Assembly (NCBI GenBank): GCA_934465295.1
Contig: CAKSKU010000001.1
Coordinates: forward strand, 124,001 to 188,000
Direction: 5' to 3'
DNA length: 64,000 nucleotides
Source: an uncultured Oscillospiraceae bacterium
Lineage (GTDB): Bacteria > Bacillota > Clostridia > Oscillospirales > Ruminococcaceae
The position numbers and the translations under genes were made by a program. Each line of letters begins with the position of its first letter. Position 1 is the first letter of the stretch. The notes beneath the pieces are model-generated. The model had not been told where the DNA came from. It did no database searches and saw only the letters and a program-made list of their open reading frames with translations. Shown here in pieces: positions 16,870-26,800 of the stretch.

Positions 16870-17955
16870 TTAGTGCTGGTTTAAAATGCGTTCATCGCAG
16901 TATTCACATTCAAGAGTATCTCCGTTGCCTCTGAACGATCTCGGCAGATATGCTTCCTTGTGAGTAATACAGTTGGGGTTTGTGCATCTGATGCTGTTGT
17001 GAATATTTCCGCTGAGAAGTGTGGACGGATATTCATTCTTCAATACGGTGAGAATGAGTGCCATTCTGACATACATACCATTCTTTGCCTGCTTGAAATA
17101 CATTGCACGGGGGTCATCGTCGACCGCAATATCTATCTCATCAACTCTTGGCAGTGGATGAAGAACGATAAGATCTTTGCTTGCTTTCGACATTTTTTCA
17201 GTATCAAGTCGGTAAACATTTTTCTGCCTTTCGTATTCTTCAAGGTTAGCAAAACGTTCGCGTTGGATTCGTGTCATATAGAGGATATCAAGCTTGCCTA
17301 TCACTTCTTCAAGTGAATCGACCTCGGTGTACTCACAGCCGTGAGCCTTTAATATATCGATTATGTATGACGGAACTTTAAGCTCGGGAGTTGAGATAAA
17401 GACGAACCTGTTGCCCTTATAGCAGGACATTGCTTTGCAGAGGGAATGAACAGTTCTGCCGTATTTTAGGTCACCACAGAAGCCGATAGTATGATTTTCA
17501 ATTGTTCCTTTTTCTCTGTACAGGGTCAGCATGTCGGTGAGAGTTTGTGTAGGGTGAAGATGTCCACCGTCGCCTGCGTTTATGATAGGGCAATCCGCTG
17601 TCAAGGCAGCAGCCTTTGCAGAGCCTTCAAGCGGGTGGCGCATTACCAAGACATCCGCATAGCCTGAAACTATTTTTGTTGTATCTTTAAGATTTTCGCC
17701 CTTTGAGACCGATGAGGTCGCAGGATTATCAAATCCGATTATCGTTCCGCCAAGACGAAGCATTGCTGTCTGGAACGACATCTGTGTTCTTGTGGATGGC
17801 TCATAAAACAGCGTTCCCATAATTTTTCCGTCACATTCATGAGCGTATTTTTCGGGTTCTTTTGCGATCTTTGCGCCGAGCGAAACAATTTCGTTCCACC
17901 ATGAAACGGGCATATCGCTAAGGTCGATAAGGTTGGTAAATTTAGATGTTACCAT
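16870..17955 (-). CDS. pyrB: Aspartate carbamoyltransferase with a fused PyrI-type zinc tail
   Basis: PyrB makes carbamoyl aspartate in pyrimidine synthesis. The 361-residue protein has the carbamoyl-phosphate loop EPSTRTQMSF, the RHPLEGSA and GDGGHLHPTQTLTDM motifs and VLHPLPRVDEI. After the normal catalytic chain (about 310 residues) comes a tail with CTNPNCITHKEAY and CEYC. These four Cys are spaced like those of the zinc domain of the regulatory chain PyrI. The PyrI allosteric nucleotide-binding domain is absent. The start is ATG 17955, 8 bases after AAAGGA; an ATG 18 bases upstream precedes that site. The gene is monocistronic, and no PyrR attenuator is visible in the ~40-nt leader. Confidence 0.93.
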   Translation of the reverse strand: MVTSKFTNLIDLSDMPVSWWNEIVSLGAKIAKEPEKYAHECDGKIMGTLFYEPSTRTQMSFQTAMLRLGGTIIGFDNPATSSVSKGENLKDTTKIVSGYADVLVMRHPLEGSAKAAALTADCPIINAGDGGHLHPTQTLTDMLTLYREKGTIENHTIGFCGDLKYGRTVHSLCKAMSCYKGNRFVFISTPELKVPSYIIDILKAHGCEYTEVDSLEEVIGKLDILYMTRIQRERFANLEEYERQKNVYRLDTEKMSKASKDLIVLHPLPRVDEIDIAVDDDPRAMYFKQAKNGMYVRMALILTVLKNEYPSTLLSGNIHNSIRCTNPNCITHKEAYLPRSFRGNGDTLECEYCDERILNQH

Positions 17956-18000
17956 AGTTAAAGATCCTTTCATTTATAACAATATGATTTTATCTTATTC

Positions 18001-18029
18001 ATTCTATCACAAAACGACATTCTATTCAA
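18001..18029 (-). promoter_or_regulatory. Sigma-A promoter of pyrB
   Basis: On the minus strand, TTGAAT (18029-18024), a 17-bp spacer, and TAGAAT (18006-18001) preceded by TGA. Confidence 0.7.
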
Positions 18030-18070
18030 TACTTTTTTCAAATTTAATAAATTCGGTCATAAAATGACAT
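18001..18070 (-). repeat. Two copies of a 20-bp direct repeat at the pyrB promoter
   Basis: On the minus strand ATGTCRTTTTRTGAYMGAAT occurs at 18070-18051 and at 18020-18001, matching at 16 of 20 positions, with starts exactly 50 bp apart. The second copy contains the -10 box. A regulator-binding pair or a decayed promoter duplication is possible. Confidence 0.4.
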
Positions 18071-18085
18071 AAAATAAACCGCAGA

Positions 18086-18123
18086 AAAAGCTCACACGAT
18101 CACTTTTAACCGTGTGAGCTTTT
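18086..18123 (-). terminator. Terminator after the GH31 gene
   Basis: AAAGCTCACACG pairs with CGTGTGAGCTTT around a 12-nt loop. The minus strand reads into a T-rich stretch. Confidence 0.85.
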
Positions 18124-18135
18124 GTAAGCATTAAT

Positions 18136-20472
18136 TTAGAGTGCGATAGAAACCTTGCCGTCGGAATTAGCAGGAATTTCAACAGTCTTGCCGCCCGAAA
18201 CAGTGATCTTGAACGGTGAAGCATTCTTTGTGAAGCTTACATCGATCGTGCCGTTGTTGTTTACAGCTGTAAGTTCAAGAACCTTGTTTGAATCTGTATC
18301 GTAGATAGTGCAGGAAGCGGACTTGCCGTTTTCGAGCTCATAAATAACGATCTCTGCATTGTTGAGATAATCGTATTCAAAGTTCTTCTCAAATGCACCG
18401 TAAGCAATGATGCTGTTAGGCTTGGCGAGGCAGGGGAGAGAAAAGTAATCAAACTTTTCATTGTAATACTTTCCGCCCTCGTACTTCTTGCCGCTGATGA
18501 TATCGGTCCATACGCCAGCAGGAACATAGAACTCTGCTGTGCCCTCTTCATTGAATACGGGAGCAACGAGAACGTTATCACCGAACATATACTGTCTGTC
18601 GAGGTAGAGACAAGCAGGGTCATCTGCATAGTCAATAACCATTGCTCTCATCATCGGAACGCCGACAGTTGATGTCTTGTTAGCCTGAGCCCAGATATAA
18701 GGCATCATCTTGCCCTTGAGCTTTGTGAAGAAACGGAGAACATCAACAGATTCTTCATCGAAGAGCCAAGGCACTCTGTAAGAGGAGTTTCCGTGGAGTC
18801 TTGAATGTGAGGAGAACAGACCGAATGCTGCCCATCTCTTGTAGATATCAGGTGTTGCTGTTGCTTCAAATCCACTCATATCGTGGCTGAAATAGCCAAA
18901 GCCGGAAGCGCAGAGCGACAAGCCGCCACGGAGTGTTTCTGCCATTGAAGTGTATTCAGCAGAGCAGTCACCGCCCCAGTGAACAGGGAACTGCTGACCG
19001 CCGACTGTTGCGGAACGAGCAAAGAGGCAAGCCTTGTTTTCGCCGTAATATTCCTTAAGAACATTGAATACAGTCTTATTGTAAAGATATGTGTAATAGT
19101 TATGCATTGCGATAGGATCAGAACCATCGAAATACTTAACGTTTGTCGGGATTCTCTCACCGAAGTCGGTCTTGAAGCAGTCAACGCCCATTTCGCAGAG
19201 CTTTTTGAGCTTGCTTGCATACCACTTGCAGGCATCTGGATTTGTGAAGTCTACAATTGCCATACCGGGCTGCCACATATCACACTGGAATACGCTGCCA
19301 TCGAGGTTCTTAATGAAGTAACCATTTTCCTTGCCCTCTGCAAAAAGAGCGGAACGCTGTGCAATATAGGGATTGATCCAAACGCAGATCTCAAGTCCCT
19401 TTGCTTTAAGACGCTTGAGCATTGCAGCAGGGTCGGGGAACTGGCGCTTGTCCCATTCAAAGTTACACCATTCAAATTCCTTCATCCAGAAGCAGTCAAA
19501 ATGGAATACCTGAAGAGGGATATCTCTTTCAGCCATACCGTCGATAAATGAGGTAACTGTTTCTTCATCGTACTTTGTTGTGAACGAAGTTGTGAGCCAA
19601 AGTCCGAATGTATAAGCAGGAGGAAGTGCAGGCTTACCTGTGAGTGTTGTGTAGTTGGAAATAACTTCTTCGAGGTTTGCACCGCCGATAACGAAGTATT
19701 CAAGCTTTTCGCCCGGAACGGTAAAGGAAACCTTTGAAACGGTATCGGAAGCAACTTCATAAGAAACCTTATCAGAAGAATTTACAAAGATACCATATCC
19801 TCTTGAAGAGATATAGAACGGAATGGACTTATAGGACTGATCGCAGCATGTACCGCCGTCCGCATTCCATGTTTCAACGTTCTGACCATTCTTAACGAAT
19901 GTTGTGAACTTTTCGCCGAAGCCGTAGATGCACTCGCCAACGGAAAGCGTAAGCTGTTCACGGAGATAAGAATTGCGCTTATCACGGGGATAAGACCAGA
20001 ATGTATCATCCTGTGTAGCGTTAAGTCTGCTTGAAACCTTGAACTGGCTCTCGTTTACAACAGTTGTAGCTCTCCAAGCACCGCCTGTGAGCTTCTTATC
20101 CTTGTAATAGAACTGAACATTCCAGCTATACTTTGAAATGTGTACCTTTGTATCACCTGCAACAAGCTCAACAAAATCATCGCCGTCAACGATCTCGGGA
20201 GTAAATCCCTGATCTTCGTAAAGCTCAAACTTAGGAGCATTGTCAAGTGTACCCATATAATGGTTTACAGAGACCTTGATAACATCTTTCTGTGTGCAGG
20301 AATAGGTGATATCGAGAACAGGTCCGCCGAGGGTCATACCTCTGTTCTGGATATAGTTTGTGGTCGCAAGGACATTTATAAAGTTTTTGCCTGTCTTGAT
20401 CTCATAAGCCTGTGATGCATAGTTTACATCATAGCCTTTCTGATTAAGCCAAAAGCCGTCTGCGAATTTCAT
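18136..20472 (-). CDS. yicI: Alpha-xylosidase, glycoside hydrolase family 31
   Basis: This 778-residue GH31 retaining glycosidase probably releases alpha-1,6 xylose from xyloglucan oligosaccharides in the cytoplasm; no signal peptide is present. The nucleophile Asp lies in CFKTDFGERIP (near 420) and the acid/base Asp in PVHWGGDCSA (near 490). The KTDFGERIPT context and the N-terminal domain (KFADGFWLNQKGYDV) match YicI-type alpha-xylosidases more than alpha-glucosidases. GAGGAGG precedes the ATG. The promoter carries a LacI-type operator over the start site, so expression is probably sugar-induced. No transporter is adjacent. Confidence 0.9.
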   Translation of the reverse strand: MKFADGFWLNQKGYDVNYASQAYEIKTGKNFINVLATTNYIQNRGMTLGGPVLDITYSCTQKDVIKVSVNHYMGTLDNAPKFELYEDQGFTPEIVDGDDFVELVAGDTKVHISKYSWNVQFYYKDKKLTGGAWRATTVVNESQFKVSSRLNATQDDTFWSYPRDKRNSYLREQLTLSVGECIYGFGEKFTTFVKNGQNVETWNADGGTCCDQSYKSIPFYISSRGYGIFVNSSDKVSYEVASDTVSKVSFTVPGEKLEYFVIGGANLEEVISNYTTLTGKPALPPAYTFGLWLTTSFTTKYDEETVTSFIDGMAERDIPLQVFHFDCFWMKEFEWCNFEWDKRQFPDPAAMLKRLKAKGLEICVWINPYIAQRSALFAEGKENGYFIKNLDGSVFQCDMWQPGMAIVDFTNPDACKWYASKLKKLCEMGVDCFKTDFGERIPTNVKYFDGSDPIAMHNYYTYLYNKTVFNVLKEYYGENKACLFARSATVGGQQFPVHWGGDCSAEYTSMAETLRGGLSLCASGFGYFSHDMSGFEATATPDIYKRWAAFGLFSSHSRLHGNSSYRVPWLFDEESVDVLRFFTKLKGKMMPYIWAQANKTSTVGVPMMRAMVIDYADDPACLYLDRQYMFGDNVLVAPVFNEEGTAEFYVPAGVWTDIISGKKYEGGKYYNEKFDYFSLPCLAKPNSIIAYGAFEKNFEYDYLNNAEIVIYELENGKSASCTIYDTDSNKVLELTAVNNNGTIDVSFTKNASPFKITVSGGKTVEIPANSDGKVSIAL

Positions 20473-20490
20473 AACAAAATCCTCCTCGTA

Positions 20491-20532
20491 TGTAATTGAT
20501 TACATTGTACAACATACACATAAAAATTGCAA
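20491..20532 (-). promoter_or_regulatory. Promoter and LacI-family operator of the alpha-xylosidase gene
   Basis: On the minus strand, TTGCAA (20532-20527), a 17-bp spacer and TACAAT (20509-20504). It is overlapped by the dyad TGTAATCAATTACA (20504-20491), the classic shape of a LacI/GalR-family operator, placed over the start of transcription. Confidence 0.75.
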
Positions 20533-20698
20533 TAGGTTTTCAAAATTTTATTTTCTGTTCATATCTTTTACATTTATATAAGCATACAAGCTCTTTGCTT
20601 TGAATATTATTGAACAAAGCAGATGATGATAAAAAGGCTGTTCAAGAGCAATTTATCATTAAAATTGTTTTACCACGACAAAACAAGGAGGAAAACCT

Positions 20699-22240
20699 AT
20701 GGAACTCAAAATCAACAGGGAGGAGTTATGTTCGTCAGAATTGATCCTGAAAACCAAGCAGGAGCAGTCGATAGAACTTGACTATGTTCTCCCCGATTAT
20801 TACCCCGAGATATTCAAGATACTGAAATGCTTCACTTCACCGAAGGTAGCTTCATACAGCGTTTCGGGCAGCAAACTCACATACGAACTCTGCGTAAACA
20901 TAAAAATAGCGTATAATGACGAAAATAGCTGCACCGTTCACGTTGTTGACCAGAAAATGATGTTCACAAAGTCCATAGAACTCGGAAAAACCTGCAGCGA
21001 ACCTAAGGTTTGCATCAAGCCAAGTGTTGACTACATCAACTGCCGTGCGGTAAATTCACGCAGACTTGACATCAGGGGTGCTGTTTCCGTTGAAATTTGT
21101 GTCACGGACAGCAGCAGACAGGAAGTTGTCTGTGATGCTTACGGAATGGACATCGAACTTTGCAAAAAGCCGATAACTTACCCCGTGAACAAGCTTTATG
21201 CCGAAAAGCAGATAACGATAACCGATGATTTTGAGCTTGGTATCTCAAAGCCTGCCATAAACGACATACTTTACTATGATGCGTGTGTTTCCTCTACGGA
21301 TAAGAAGATCATTGCCAATAAAATGGTTGCAAAAGGTGAGATCTGCATAAATATGTTCTACACCTGCGATGAAGATAAGATCGAAACGCTCATGTTCACA
21401 CTGCCATTCTCGCAGATAATCGATATCGAGGGCATCGATGACAGATTTGAATGTAATATCGAAGCAGAGATAATGAACTGCGAGATAATGCCCCGTTCGG
21501 ACGGTGACGGAAACACCAAGGTCGTTGACTGCTCTATTTCCATAATGATAAAATGCAATGCCTGCAGAATGGGAACGCTTGAACTTGTCTGCGACGATTA
21601 CTCGACCTCTTTCAGCACCTCCGACCGGAGAGAAACCATTCACTATGACACCATGCCACAATGGATAAACGGCACATTTTCCGCAGGCTGTTCTTTCGAC
21701 ACGGGTGAAGACAAGGTTGAACGTGTTTACGGCGTTACTGCGAATGTAAAGAACTGCCGCTTTACAGCAAACAATGAAAGCAGTGAACTTACAGTCGACG
21801 GAACGATATGCTGCACACTTATTGCTTGTTCGGAGGACGGCAAAAATATTTTTTCTGACAAGGAAGAAAGCTTTACATACAGTTTTCCCCTCGAAAACAT
21901 CTCCGATGATGCTTATATCAGTATAAACGTAATACCATCGTCCTGCTCATACAATATTTTATCCGAGGGAACAGTCGATGCAAAGGCTGAACTGAAGCTT
22001 TGCGGAAGCGTTTGCTGCACCAAAACAGCGGAATGCATCACTGACATTTATGCAGATGAAGACTCTCCGATACAAAAGGATGAAAACTGCGCCTTGAAGC
22101 TTTACTTCTGCGAAAGCGGAGAGAATATCTGGGATATCGCCAAGCGTTACCACTCCTCGGCAAGGCTCATTATGGACGAAAACGACATTGAAGATGAGGT
22201 CATCGGCAGTGATATGATGCTGATGATACCGATAATGTAA
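20699..22240 (+). CDS. SPOCS (DUF3794) and LysM domain sporulation protein
   Basis: This 513-residue protein begins with a family-typical segment (ELILKTKQEQSIELDYVLP...DYYPEIFKILKC). It contains repeated DUF3794/SPOCS beta-rich domains (about residues 10-150, 170-290 and 310-440). It ends in a LysM-like domain (about 462-513: FCESGENIWDIAKRYHSS and MMLMIPIM). The family is found in spore-forming Clostridia next to spoIVA and is thought to act in spore coat or morphogenetic protein assembly. No signal peptide is seen, so it acts in the mother-cell cytoplasm. spoIVA follows 15 bp later. The 225-bp upstream region was searched for a sigma-E promoter and only a poorly spaced candidate was found. 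Confidence 0.85.
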   Translation: MELKINREELCSSELILKTKQEQSIELDYVLPDYYPEIFKILKCFTSPKVASYSVSGSKLTYELCVNIKIAYNDENSCTVHVVDQKMMFTKSIELGKTCSEPKVCIKPSVDYINCRAVNSRRLDIRGAVSVEICVTDSSRQEVVCDAYGMDIELCKKPITYPVNKLYAEKQITITDDFELGISKPAINDILYYDACVSSTDKKIIANKMVAKGEICINMFYTCDEDKIETLMFTLPFSQIIDIEGIDDRFECNIEAEIMNCEIMPRSDGDGNTKVVDCSISIMIKCNACRMGTLELVCDDYSTSFSTSDRRETIHYDTMPQWINGTFSAGCSFDTGEDKVERVYGVTANVKNCRFTANNESSELTVDGTICCTLIACSEDGKNIFSDKEESFTYSFPLENISDDAYISINVIPSSCSYNILSEGTVDAKAELKLCGSVCCTKTAECITDIYADEDSPIQKDENCALKLYFCESGENIWDIAKRYHSSARLIMDENDIEDEVIGSDMMLMIPIM

Positions 22241-22255
22241 AAGAGGTGTTCCGAT

Positions 22256-23734
22256 ATGGTAAATAATGATATTTACAGCAGTATTGCCAAAAGAACAGAC
22301 GGCGACATTTACATCGGTGTTGTCGGTCCTGTCAGAACAGGCAAATCAACTTTTATAAAGAAATTTATGGAATCTCTCGTTATTCCGAATATCACGAGCG
22401 AGTTCCGAAAAGAACGTGCCATTGATGAGCTGCCTCAGTCAGCCGCAGGCAAGACCATAATGACCACCGAGCCGAAATTTATTCCCGAAGAAGCTGTTGA
22501 AATAAAGCTTTCGGACAACGCTGTTTTCAACGTCCGAATGATAGACTGCGTAGGCTATATCGTTCCTGCGGCGATCGGCTACATTGAAAATGAAGCTCCG
22601 AGAATGGTTATGACGCCTTGGTTCGAGGAGGAGATACCTTTTGCGATGGCAGCCGAGATCGGAACGCAGAAGGTCATCAAGGAACACTCAACGATAGGTC
22701 TTGTTGTTACGACCGACGGCAGCATCACCGACATTCCCCGTGATGAATACTGCGATGCCGAGGAGCGTGTGATAAATGAACTCAGCGAGATCAATAAACC
22801 GTTCGTTATCGTTCTGAACTGTCTTGACCCGAAAAGCAGCAGCGCACAGCAGCTTGCGTCGGAGCTTGAAGAAAAATATTCGACGCCCGTTATCCCTGTA
22901 AACTGCCTTGAACTTGATGAGCAGGGGATAAGTGACATTTTAAGGCAGGTGCTTTACGCATTTCCCGTTAAGGAAGTCAATATCACCATGCCGAAATGGA
23001 TAACTGCGCTTGACAAAGCTCACTGGCTCAAAAGCAGCGTTGTTTCCGCAATAAGAGCAGCAGCCGAAAATATCAGACACATTCGTGATATGACTAAGCT
23101 CACCGAGCGGCTTTCGGACGGAGAATATATATCGGGTTCGCAGATATCTGAAATCGATCTTGGAAAGGGAAGTGCAGGCATCAGACTTGACTTTGACGGT
23201 GAGCTTTTCTACAAGATCCTCGGTGAAGAAACGGGTATTGATATCAAAAACGACAATGACCTTATGCCGCTTCTGAAAGACCTTATCGCTATCAAAAAGA
23301 AATATGAAAAGGTCGAAAATGCCTTAAACGAGGTTGAAGCAACTGGATATGGCATCGTTATGCCCGATATCGACGATCTATCACTCGAAGAACCCGAGAT
23401 CGTTAAGCAGGGTGGAAAATACGGCGTTCGTCTGAAAGCTTCCGCACCGTCTATCCACATGATGAAAGCTGATATCGTCACCGAAGTCAACCCGATAGTC
23501 GGTTCGGAAAAGCAGTCGGAGGAGCTTGTTATGTACCTTATGAATGAGTTCAACGACGACCCGACCAAGATATGGAATTCCAATATCTTCGGCAAATCCC
23601 TGCACGACCTTGTGAATGAGGGTCTTCACAACAAGCTTTACAAAATGCCCGTTGACGCTCGTCTCAAGCTTCAGGAAACGCTTGAACGCATCATCAACGA
23701 GGGCTGCGGCGGACTTATTTGCTTTATCCTTTGA
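22256..23734 (+). CDS. spoIVA: Stage IV sporulation protein A, coat morphogenetic ATPase
   Basis: SpoIVA polymerises around the forespore with ATP hydrolysis and forms the base layer of the spore coat. The 492-residue protein has the Walker A loop GVVGPVRTGKSTFIKKFM near residue 25, the MIDCVGYIVP segment (Walker B region) and a long helical C-terminal half ending CGGLICFIL, as the family does. It is co-transcribed with the SPOCS/LysM gene and ends at a strong terminator. Its presence shows that the host lineage makes endospores. Confidence 0.97.
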   Translation: MVNNDIYSSIAKRTDGDIYIGVVGPVRTGKSTFIKKFMESLVIPNITSEFRKERAIDELPQSAAGKTIMTTEPKFIPEEAVEIKLSDNAVFNVRMIDCVGYIVPAAIGYIENEAPRMVMTPWFEEEIPFAMAAEIGTQKVIKEHSTIGLVVTTDGSITDIPRDEYCDAEERVINELSEINKPFVIVLNCLDPKSSSAQQLASELEEKYSTPVIPVNCLELDEQGISDILRQVLYAFPVKEVNITMPKWITALDKAHWLKSSVVSAIRAAAENIRHIRDMTKLTERLSDGEYISGSQISEIDLGKGSAGIRLDFDGELFYKILGEETGIDIKNDNDLMPLLKDLIAIKKKYEKVENALNEVEATGYGIVMPDIDDLSLEEPEIVKQGGKYGVRLKASAPSIHMMKADIVTEVNPIVGSEKQSEELVMYLMNEFNDDPTKIWNSNIFGKSLHDLVNEGLHNKLYKMPVDARLKLQETLERIINEGCGGLICFIL

Positions 23735-23757
23735 TTATCCTCTTGTTTTTGTCATAA

Positions 23758-23803
23758 AAACAGCACCCTTGCATCTGATCTGCAAGGGTGCTGTACTTTT
23801 TAT
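23758..23803. terminator. Bidirectional terminator between spoIVA and the repeat protein
   Basis: CAGCACCCTTGCA pairs with TGCAAGGGTGCTG around seven bases, with T-rich and A-rich flanks on both sides. Confidence 0.9.
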
Positions 23804-23807
23804 TGGT

Positions 23808-26800
23808 TTATGATAACTTATTGCCGCATTCTGCACAGAATTTAGCGTTCGGGCTTGTTATTCTTGCGCCGCACTGGTCACAGAAACGAGGCTTGGGTTC
23901 TTCGGAAGCAGGCTTTTCTTCTTCCTTTTCCTCAGCAGCTTCTTCAGCTTCAGCAGCAGGTGCTTCTTCCGACTTTTCAGCAGGTTCAGACTTTTCTTCA
24001 ACTGCTTCTGCTGTCGGTTCAGCGGTCTCGGTCTTAGGCGCAGGAGCTTCGTTTGCGGCTTCATTTATAGCAGCAACAGGTATCTCCTGTGTTCTTTCCT
24101 TAACGGCATTTTCAAGAAGTTCCTTCATCTTTTCGGCAGAACGCTGATCTCTTATGTAATTTACAAGAGCTGTCATAGCCTTTGCCGTACCTTCAATTGC
24201 ATTCTTGTTTATTGCACAGTTGATCTCGTTGGTGTTGCCGTTTCTCTCGGTAACTACGATAGATGTGCTTACAAACGACTTCTTAGCCTGGAACGAAACG
24301 ATGTCGTCTATCTTTATACGGTTGAATACGCCCTTATTGATGAAGTAGAAATACTCTGTTGTAAGTGCAAAGCCGTTATCTCCCGAATTGTCATGGAGGA
24401 AGATAGGAAGCTCATATCTGCCGACAGAGATATAATTCTTGCAGGCTTCATCGTACTTAGGATAGAAAAGGTTTGAGACGGTAGGAACGAGGAAGTTTGC
24501 TGTCGAGACATTGAACTCATCGATCTTCTGCTTAAGGAAGCTGATGTATGTTCTCTGCTCGTTATTTTTGAGTTCCATAATATGAGACTCGATCATATCA
24601 AGATACTTGTTCTTGACAGAATCGTCAAGTGCCATTGTTCTGAGACGAACGATAACATCAAGCGATTTCTTTGCGCTGAGAGTGCTGATATTTCCGATAA
24701 TATCAGTAACTTCCTTTTCGGCAAGGGAAGAAAGGCACGCATCGACCTTGAGAATGTACTTCGTTTTGAGTTCGAGCGGACATTTGTATTCTTCGATCTT
24801 CGATTTAACAGCGAGAAGCTCTTCCTTCGGCATATTATCAACGCCGTCGATAAGCTTTTCAAGGTTATCGATATGGAGTTCCTTTATCCTGTTTTCGAGC
24901 TGCTCAATACGCTCTGCTTTCTTATCCTCATGGAAATCGCCGTTCCTGATAGTTTCGAGAGCGTAAGCTGCCTTGTCAACATCAATGGAATTTATATCTC
25001 CGATGATAGAGTCAAGCTTTTCGGTTTCAAGAGCGGACGCTCTTTCAGCAATCTTATTTACGCCTCGTTCAAAGTTTTCAAGTGTAATTTCGTTATCGGC
25101 AAGCTTGTCGGAAAGGTCAGACTTAAACTGTTCAAGCTCGCTTTCGGACATATTCTGAACGGTGTCAAGGAGCTTGTTGTATTCAGCATTCTTGATATTG
25201 TCGATACATTCATCGATCTTAGCATAATACTCATCGCTGATAGCAACATATTCACCGTTTTCGGAAATTTCTTTTCTGAGCTTTTCAAGCTGCTCGATAT
25301 TCATTTCGGAAATGCCCGAGCAAAGTTCATCAAGTTCCTCACGGCGAAGCTCATCTTCACGCTCGGTAACCTTTTTAAGATAAACCGTTGTGATGGATTC
25401 ATCATAAGTTCCGCCGAGGAGGACTTCCTTGAGTTCATCCAAAGCGTCCTGATTCATTGAGAAAATGTACTTGCAGCGGTCGGCAAGCTCGGAATTCTTA
25501 AGCTCTGCCTCACGGCGTTCGATCCTGTCGTAACACTTTTCCTTAAGCTCTTCGTTATAATTCTTTTCGGACGAATTAATCTTGGAACGAAGCTCATCAA
25601 GCTGCTCCTGCTCCATATTTTCAATGTTTTCGCACATAGCAGCAAGTTCTTCATCAATGAGAGTCTGCTCACGCTGTGCGACCTTGACCATATAAGGAGC
25701 GATAAGTTCATCGCTGTAACTCTTTTCACTGAGAACAGATTTAATGCTTTCGAGTTCTTCTTCCGTTGCAAAATCAACGTTTTCAAAGAGCTTTTCAACT
25801 TCGTGATGCTCATAATCAACAATAAGTCTGTCGATCTCCTCAATATATGCGCTCGTGTACTTTTCGGGGAACTTATCGCTTGAAAGCTTAAGCTTTGCAT
25901 CTGTGAGCATATCAAGTGAAAATTCATCCATACCGCTGCATATAAGATCGATCTCAGCCTTGATCTTATCGTCCGCAAACTGTTCTATCTTGCGTGTATA
26001 GCTCTCAGCCATTACAGCAGGATATCTGCCCGAATTTACGCTCTGGAGGAGGGTAGATATTTCAGCCGTATCCATATCGTCAAGCTTGTCGATTTGTCTG
26101 TCAAGCTCCTCAGCGAATGCAATATCAAGATGATTGTTGATATCGGGGAGTTTAGCGTTTATAACAGATTCTGCATAGCCCGATTTGATAACGTCATTGC
26201 GCAGCTTGATAGTTTCATCAGCGTCAAGTGTAGGCAGACCGAGACAAAGCTGGTCAAGCATACTTTCCTCAACGCAGTTCATTGCCATTTTAACTTTAAG
26301 GAGGTACTTCGACTTTGTAACATCGTCAATAGTAATACCTTCAATGTGCTTTTTGAGCTGATCAAGTTCGTCTTTGTTGAGAGCGGAAAGATTGATGCAG
26401 AGCGTCTGAAGCTCAAGCTCGTTCGCAACCGCACGCTTCATAGCTTCGGGAGTGTCAAATACAGTTCCGTTAAAGCTTCTGCTGCGAAGGTCGGCGTCCT
26501 TGATATATTCGGCAAGCTCGTCAATATAGCTTCTGTCCTCAAAGCCATACTTGACATTTACCTTTTCAAGTTCGTCCTTTATTATCTCAGCCTGCTTGAT
26601 ACCCGAAACGAAATTGCCGTTTTCATCGAACAGCTCCGCATTTAAATAGGAATCGAAAATAACACGCTGGAGTGAAGCCTTATCCATAGGCGCAACATTC
26701 CAGAAGCTTGCAAGCTTTTCAAGGTTAGCTTCTTCCTCGGGATATCTGTAAAGCGTATATGCAAAAATGCCATAGCTTTCCGGTCTGAATGAAAGAATCT

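Noticed and set aside
20558..20590. Possible sigma-E promoter (TTCATAT and CATACAAG) before the SPOCS/LysM gene
   Set aside because: The spacing is several bases longer than the sigma-E norm and the -10 is imperfect. It may be real given the genes, but it cannot be supported by eye.
24582..25460. A 292-codon plus-strand open frame and others opposite the repeat protein
   Set aside because: These are shadows of the repeat-protein coding frame, caused by its regular codon usage.
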